From Haplosporangium gracile (taxonomy: Eukaryota; Mortierellomycota; Mortierellomycetes; Mortierellales; Mortierellaceae): a DNA stretch of 53,953 bases. How positions within the stretch are numbered: position 1 is the first letter of the stretch; every line of letters starts with the position of its first letter. The stretch covers positions 9,999-63,951 of the forward strand of contig JAAAUF010000114.1 of the NCBI GenBank assembly GCA_015499985.1, given 5' to 3'. The notes beneath the pieces are model-generated. The model saw only the letters and a program-made list of their open reading frames with translations. It was not told the DNA's origin and ran no database searches. Positions 48,180 through 53,953 of the stretch are shown piece after piece. Both the position numbers and the translations under genes were made by a program.

Positions 48180-50713
48180 TAAGGGGATTGTAAACGCACT
48201 TCCCCTATTGGCTTTCATGCCACCAGGGACCGGCAGGAGAAGTTCTGCAGATTCACTGTACCCATTGGCGCGAATAGCCAGTCGACTCGGTGTTAAAAGC
48301 TCTCAATTTTTTGTGGGATTACAAAAAGGCAGGAGTGAGACCGCGAGGGTCCAAGGAAGCGATGGGTGACATCAAATTATACAATCGGAAGCTGGTCGTG
48401 GACGGGTCCTTTTGTTCGTTGCGAGATGGTTATGAGATCCCTCAGCTCGATCTGATGATGGCCCAGCTCTGGCGAGGAACCTATCCTAGATGGTACTTGT
48501 ACAACACACACATGCGCGATCGCCTCTCCATTATCCTCCGACACCACGTGCTTTTACGCGACGAGGATATCCGATATCTCGATCTTTCAGATTGCTTTTG
48601 TGAAGTCGTGGACTATCAGCTCTATGGTACCTCAACCCCTGTCCAAAGACTTGTGGTCTGTCTTCGAGGAGGCGATGCGATCGGACAAGTCGGAGTATGC
48701 AATTGCATTGCGTCATAACAAATTTGACCGCTGCCCTGTTGGTGCCTTTGCCTTTTACATGTTTGAGCATTTTCATGTAAGTAATCTGTCTACAGGCTTA
48801 GTATGTTCACTACAAAAAAAAACTTTTACTAATTAATTGACAATTTCTTCTCCCTTAATTCACTATTATCTATTAAATTCTATTGCTGACTGTTAATGTT
48901 ACTGTACTACGCATAGTTCCCCAATGAACCCATTCCGGATTTCGACAACATGAGTGTTTGGCCTCATCTTAAGGTTATTGAGGGCTCGAATCCATTCAAA
49001 GCAGTCGACTCCGCCACACAAAATCGTGTAACAAAGGCTGCCTTTCAGGTGGCTGGAATCAAGACCCCGTCGAACAACGCACGCAGGTCAGCACTCTGGA
49101 TCCAGAGAAATGGAGAGAATGGGATTGAGCATGGGCTCCATTGTGCGCATGGGCCATTGGGCTCACTTCAAGCTGAATGGATTCTAACTGTCCAAGTTAG
49201 AAAAATCCCTGGCGCGTTTGGTATGGCCGGCTTTTACAAGATGCGCTACGCCGTGAAGCGAGGCCGTTTAGCACCCGCACTCGAGCTTCAACAGCTTATA
49301 TTTCCATGGATCGAGAAGGAGTATGGCGGTAGCGAGAAATAGAAATTAGAATGCGATAGAATGATGAAAGACATAGTAGCGACCCAAACGAGGTCGTTTA
49401 GTCTGAGCTTTCCAAGTGGGCCGCCATAGACCAGCAGAGGTGCGTGTCTTCCAGCAACCAGCAGTCCGAAGCTCCTATATCACTTCGCGATGTGGCTGAT
49501 CGTGACAAGCGGGTCGGCTCAGTTCGAAGAAAGCTTAAGTCGTCCAAGAGTCAACATTCCGAACAACCCGAAGTCTCACTACTGCTCAGCAGTACGATGG
49601 CTCTTTCTAAGCGGGCATTCCTTCTCCTACTAGTATGGTTCTGACGGGTCATCCTTCAAGATGCTGCCGTATTCAGCAGCCACAACACTATGGCCTTATG
49701 GAGGATCCAATTTTCCATCGTACCGACTTCTTGCATTTCAAGCAAGATCTTTTTGCAATCATGGAGGAGGGTAGGAACTCACTATTTACAGTCGACTCTT
49801 CCCTGCCTGATCTGGTCACAGCAATGGAAAACCAGCGCGTCGAACAAATGCGGAGTATGCATCAATAGGGTATTAATATTGATGGGCTTGACCGACGAGT
49901 CCAACAGCTGCAACAATCCCTTGACAAGGCTATACAGAACAGGGACAACGCCATCAAGAAAAAGGAGGAGCTTGTTCTCAAGAGATATCAGGAACTAGAA
50001 AAGGCAAAAAAGAAGAAGAGGGAGCAGTTGAGAGCCAAGCAACTCGAACGATCGCAAGTCATGGTCCAGTCGGTGATGTGTTCCTTTGGACGGATATCGG
50101 TATCTCCAGCTTCCACAGGTGATAGCCACTCTTCCTCGTCAAGGTCCTCTCCACCGCTGGCTGCGTTAGATGTCTCGAGAATTCCCGCCCCAACTCACGC
50201 ACGGATGCCTGTCTTCGCGCCAGAGTCGAGTTTGATATCCGCATTGGCCCCGCCCGCAGCTGCAAATCCTGTTGAACCTTCTGCACCCCCCTTGTGATTC
50301 CTTTCTTCGTAGCTCCCATGCCACCATTCCGATTTGATCGCGATGCAAACACCGTCCAAGAAGTATGGAATGAGATCGTTTGATATCGAGAGTACAAACA
50401 GCGGTACCAGTTTCTTGAATACGGTAGTGCGGCAGAAGGGTACAAACTGTAGAGCGAGCAGCACTATATCAACAAGCGACTTTGCCTCGAAAATGAGATA
50501 CGGCAGATCCAGGATCTCCACAACGTTCCTCTCGAAGAGGTCCTTTTGCAAGCCTCAGTGGATATATATAGCAGTGGTCTCGGCCATGGTTGTACATCAA
50601 TGGCATCTTATCTGGGCCAGCTGAAAACCCCGAGGTGCGTCCGTGAAGTTCGTGATGCTGATATCGCGAATAAATTAGACAAGATGGGGCTGGACGCCGA
50701 TGATATTTTTTGA
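48180..50713 (+). mobile_element. Decayed Crypton-like element (NDC10_II-like and GCR1_C-like parts)
   Basis: Relic of a fungal element coding for a tyrosine-recombinase-related protein. Reading the + strand across frames gives a recognisable order: YKKAG..., RDRLSIILRHHVLLRDEDIR, then RHNKFDRCPVGAFAFYMFEHFH, FPNEPIPDFDNMSVWPHLK after a probable intron (48779-48915), and ELQQLIFPWIEKEYG, all NDC10_II-like; then a Lys/Glu coiled coil (about 49870-50050); then a GCR1_C-like end (NTVQEVWNEI, HYINKRLCLENEIRQI) up to 50713. The reading frame is broken: a frame change near 48620-48660, an in-frame TAG at 49866-49868, and TGA/TAG within the last domain. Limits are approximate; no terminal repeats were found, which fits Cryptons. 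Family names are from memory of these domains. Confidence 0.75.
48950..49342 (+). pseudogene. Intact segment of the Crypton-like recombinase ORF
   Basis: The longest well-preserved open segment of the element. It begins within the NDC10_II-like domain (MSVWPHLKVIEGSNPF) and ends with QQLIFPWIEKEYGGSEK and a TAG. The upstream part lies in 48290-48778 in two frames, separated by a frameshift and a probable intron. The segment 49635-50297 encodes the coiled-coil part with one internal TAG, and 50311-50713 the GCR1_C-like end with two stops. Not expected to give a functional protein. Confidence 0.7.
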
Positions 50714-52080
50714 CGACTAACACTAATTAAAAAAAGGCATTATTGTAATTGCAAAACAAAAAAAAAAGTCAAAATACTGTATTTATGTTTGTTGGGTTGG
50801 TTGTTTGTTGTCTTTTTAATTTTGTTATTGAAACCAAACAGGAAAACATATGCAACAAGGAAAGATGAAGGAACTTGGGAGCGGTTTTAGGTTAGGTACT
50901 TATGGATGCCGACAAAGAAAAAGGAAGGCAAAGAACGAACGAACGATCGCGCCTCTTTTTTATAAAAAAAAAAAAACGCGCGCTCTAACAATAAAAATTT
51001 TAAATGGCACACTAAAAAGGTTGCCCGTGGGCGATGCCACGGGGGTGGGGTGGTATAGTTTATTCTTTAATAGCAGGGGTCGCCGCTACGTTGCGCTTTC
51101 TTTTTCATATGCTCCATGCTTTGAGAAAAGATTACATGAGAGCTGAATATATTTTTTTTGTGGATCTTTTTTTCTTTTGGATACTTCTTTTTTGTCCAGC
51201 TTGGCACATTTTTCTTTCGCCGCACAGTATCTCTCATAAGAGCGCACTATTCAATATTCGGAAAGGAAAAAGAAAAATGCACATAGACCACATCTTCACC
51301 CTGGTCAATCGCCATTCTTTTTCCATTGCATTTACTTCTAGGAGAACGCCCGTAAGCTACGGTCACCCTCTTTAGCAGGACCGACGTATTGATCCCAACT
51401 CTGTTTGTTTTTTCTCTTGGACTATTGTACGTCCTTGTTGCGGTCGAAGTCCCGTGTTGTCTGTTTTTCTTCTCGTGCAGCCGCACATCCTTTTTGGTGT
51501 CCAATGCCAGGTCCTTCTGGGGGAGGGGGGTTCAATCATCTTCGAAAACATGCTTGTGCTTGAGTGCAACAGATTAGGCTATTATTGCAACACAATCACC
51601 TGGACCCTCAACCACCCGTCTTCCCTACCACTCAGCCCTCCAACATATAGGGATCAAAAAAAATCATAGCGATGTCCAGCTTCTTTCCCACTAATTTCCG
51701 CTCCCCAGCACGTTCATATCACACTGGCGCTTCGCACAAAATAGTCTCGATGGTCGCGCTGCAGCGCTCCCTCCCTTTTGCCGCACGCGGCGCCAGGGAT
51801 CATAGCTCGGGCTACTGTCAGGATTCCCTGCTTCCCCTTAAGCTCGTCCCTCTGTAGTCTACCTGGTCGTCACGTCCCCTACTGCCCCTAGGATTCTGAG
51901 TCCTGGTACGCTTCGGTCCGCCTGGCCGCCAACATCACCACCATCAATAACTTTCAAGAAAACGCTTTATTCACAATGAGGAAAAGAGGGTATCAAACAC
52001 ATATACGTAACTTCTTTATTTTTATTTTCTTCTCGCGCTTTGACATTGGAAGCCAAGAAGTACTTGACACCCAATAAAAT
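50714..52080. other. Intergenic between Crypton-like relic and aminopeptidase B
   Basis: About 1.4 kb, AT-rich in 50740-51260 with several homopolymers, then mixed. No ORF with coding character and no RNA gene seen. The last few hundred bp form the 3' flank of the - strand aminopeptidase; a possible poly(A) word (AATAAA on the complement) lies at 51969-51974. Confidence 0.5.
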
Positions 52081-53903
52081 TTAGTGGCAAGACTCAACCT
52101 CGCGCTTAGAGGTGGTCGACCAATGAGATCCACCACGGTGAGGGTTCTCCTGCTTCTTTCCAGAAAAGTGACCCAACTCGATAGCAAAACCAAGGGACAG
52201 CTTGGCGAACTGTTTCATGTGATCGAAATCGACATGGGTGATATCGTCGTCCGATCCATGGATCCATGGACTGATGTCCGAGAAATCGCCCTCCGTCGCG
52301 ATTGCCGATCTGTATCCGTATTTGTCCCATGATGCGTGGTCAGAGCCTAAAGGGTGAAGGAGAAGAATTGCGAGTGATTGGGTTTAGAAAAAAAAGGGTT
52401 GATCAATGCTATGATCTGATTGATGTGTTGCAATTGATAGCGATAGAAAAGCACCTACAGCCGTATCCGCACTTCGTCTCACGGATAGAGATGTCACCGT
52501 ACTCTCTGGCATAGACCTAGATTCATAAGCAAGTAAGGCGGTTCAGAGTTAGAAAATGGTGTTTGTGCTGACAAGATACCCTTTTCCAAAATGGCATGCA
52601 GTATCTTGAGAGGTGTCCGTATGTACCTTGATCAATTCGGTCAGCTCGGGGTCGACATAATCCGTGATAATGCCAAATGACTCTGCAAATCTTGTTCCAA
52701 CATATCCTGTCATATCGTTCTATAAGGCAAACAAAATAAGAGTAAGAATTGGCAAGGTTGAAACACACTAACTGCATACATAGATACTAAGCGGACAAAA
52801 AACTGCCGGGGTCTGAATGAAACAACTCACCTGGATCATGGCAATGACCTCGACGCCCTTCTTCTCGTAGTTCTCAGCAACATCCTGGGATCCCAAAAGA
52901 CCAGCCTCCTCGGCGGAGTACCAATGAAACTCAACAGGGCGGGTGGGGCGGAATCCAGTGCTTACCAAGGAGCGGAAGACCTCCAAGATAGTGACGGTAC
53001 CCGAACCATCATCATCGGCGCCAGGAGAACGACCCCAGAGAGGGTTCCAGCCGTTGACGGAATCCTGATGGGCACCGACAATGGCGGGCTGGTTAGAGAG
53101 TGTCTCGTCTGTGCCCTCGAACCGAACTATATATTTTGACAGAAAAGACGGGGTTAACCAAGCTGATACTACTCCTCACTTGGGAAATGCAAAACAAGAA
53201 CCGAGTTTATATCAACGGGGAACAACGTGAGAGAGCGAGAATCCTTACCGATAATGGAGAACTGGTCCCACTTGTGCTGGAACTTGCGGATGCTGACGTC
53301 CGAGTCGGTGTTGGGCTCTTCAATCAAATCACTGAGTTGCTTGTAGAGCCAATGCGCAGACTGCTGGCCAGTCTTAGATCTGTAGTAACGGTTGTGGAAA
53401 GAAGTGAACTCCTTCAGGGCAACCTCCATGTTGGCGGTCGAGAGGCTGTTGACATAGCGGGTGAACTTGGACTGCTGCACCGCCTTCTTGGGAAGAGCTA
53501 CAGAAGAGGGAAATAGAAAAAGCGAGGCGTTGGTAGTCAGTATGAAGGGGAAAAGGTACGAATCCGAAGGAGGTGTGAATGGCCTAGTCTCGCTGCCATG
53601 CCTTCACTTTTGTGTGGTCAGGATCAGCCATCCCTACTAAATCCATATCACAAAGTTTATTCCTTTTTTGGAGAAATTTTTTCGCACTTCATTACGTGAA
53701 GGCCCAGGATGCGATCCTGATCACACAAAAGTGAATTGCCGCAGTTTGATATTTCGCCGCACAGACCTCTTCCTGTAGACCACCGTTCACACGCATACGC
53801 CAAGACAAACAATGCAAAGATTAAGAAAATGGTGGACACGTCGCAAATGGGTCAAGGAGCGGAGGGAGGGTTCGAAGTCCTGGTGCTCGGTGATGTCCAT
53901 GTA
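52081..53903 (-). CDS. M28 aminopeptidase copy B, first exon apparently interrupted by a transposon
   Basis: Paralogue of the secreted aminopeptidase at 22730-24741. Complement of 53840-53903 (3' part of exon 1), 53249-53497, 52831-53126, 52627-52719, 52459-52516, 52081-52346: 1026 nt, 341 codons plus TAA. Catalytic residues are all kept: [40 protein letters not shown]. Intron positions match copy A except that the last one is absent here (FSDISPWIHG is continuous). The C-terminus has about 20 extra residues (PHRGGSHWS... ESCH). Intron 1 (53498-53839, 342 bp) is longer than in copy A and holds a palindrome. Similarity to copy A exon 1 ends at the TAC codon 53903-53901; beyond it a transposon-like terminus begins, so the signal peptide and most of the propeptide are separated from this gene. 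It may be a recent knock-out. Confidence 0.85.
53603..53735. repeat. Inverted repeat (23-bp arms) in intron 1 of aminopeptidase B
   Basis: The arms 53603-53625 and 53713-53735 are inverted copies with one mismatch (core cacacaaaagtgaa), separated by 87 bp. The element accounts for much of the extra intron length compared with copy A (342 versus 150 bp). It could be a short MITE-like insertion or a hairpin; no clear target duplication was seen. Confidence 0.75.
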
Positions 53904-53953
53904 CAGTCATACCTCCCCTATAGCATAATCTCCTATAGTATATCCTATAGTAA
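53904..53953 (+). mobile_element. Terminal end of a pogo/Tigger-like DNA transposon (continues beyond the window)
   Basis: After the TA at 53902-53903 the sequence begins CAGTCATACCTCCCCTATAG, typical in form of Tc1/mariner-pogo terminal repeats (CAG start, TA target, then CCTC and TATAG-type words). Three CCTATAG units follow within 40 bp (53917-53950), as in sub-terminal repeats of such elements. It starts precisely where the paralogous gene similarity stops. Only about 50 bp are visible, so the family call is an inference. Confidence 0.6.

Noticed and set aside
53657..53839. - strand ORF of 60 codons with a hydrophobic start
   Set aside because: It lies entirely in intron 1 of aminopeptidase B and partly in the palindrome.
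53868..53885. tRNA B-box-like sequence (ggttcgaagtcc)
   Set aside because: It is within coding exon 1 of aminopeptidase B; no cloverleaf could be drawn around it.

Overview
The window looks like nuclear DNA of an early-diverging fungus, most likely Mucoromycota/Mortierellomycota (a Mortierella-type genome). The evidence is short GT-AG introns of about 80-240 bp, pyrimidine-rich 5' leaders, very large hybrid histidine kinases of the Mak2/Mak3/CHK1 type, a GPI-anchored yapsin-like protease family, and remnants of a Crypton-type element and a pogo/Tigger-like element. The assignment rests on gene content, not on a search. Gene models were built by hand from splice signals and by comparing paralogues inside the window; for every complete model the exon lengths add up to a whole number of codons.

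Left part (1-19.7 kb): two paralogous giant hybrid histidine kinases lie tail to tail, only 198 bp apart. The left copy (+) is cut by the window edge. The right copy (-) is complete at 13 exons and 3601 codons: pseudokinase, AAA ATPase, helical region, GAF, PAS, histidine kinase, pseudo-receiver, receiver. They share all comparable intron positions.

Middle (19.7-28 kb): after a gene-poor interval with one weak candidate gene, a secreted M28 aminopeptidase and a GPI-type aspartic protease follow each other on the + strand. Both are probably extracellular or cell-surface and would act on the same nitrogen source (endoprotease plus aminopeptidase).

28-39.6 kb: two unrecognised low-complexity proteins on the - strand, an F-box/XPA-like protein on the + strand whose frame breaks in a run of 15 A, and a protein kinase on the - strand related to the PAS-kinase catalytic domain.

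39.6-45.3 kb: 5.7 kb without a convincing gene, strongly purine-rich on the + strand over long stretches, with microsatellites.

45.3-53.95 kb: a second aspartic protease and a second M28 peptidase, same relative order and orientation as the first pair but inverted as a block. A decayed Crypton-like element (NDC10_II-like plus GCR1_C-like parts) lies between them. The second M28 gene loses its similarity to the first exactly at a TA dinucleotide, where a terminal repeat typical of Tc1/mariner-pogo transposons begins and runs off the window.
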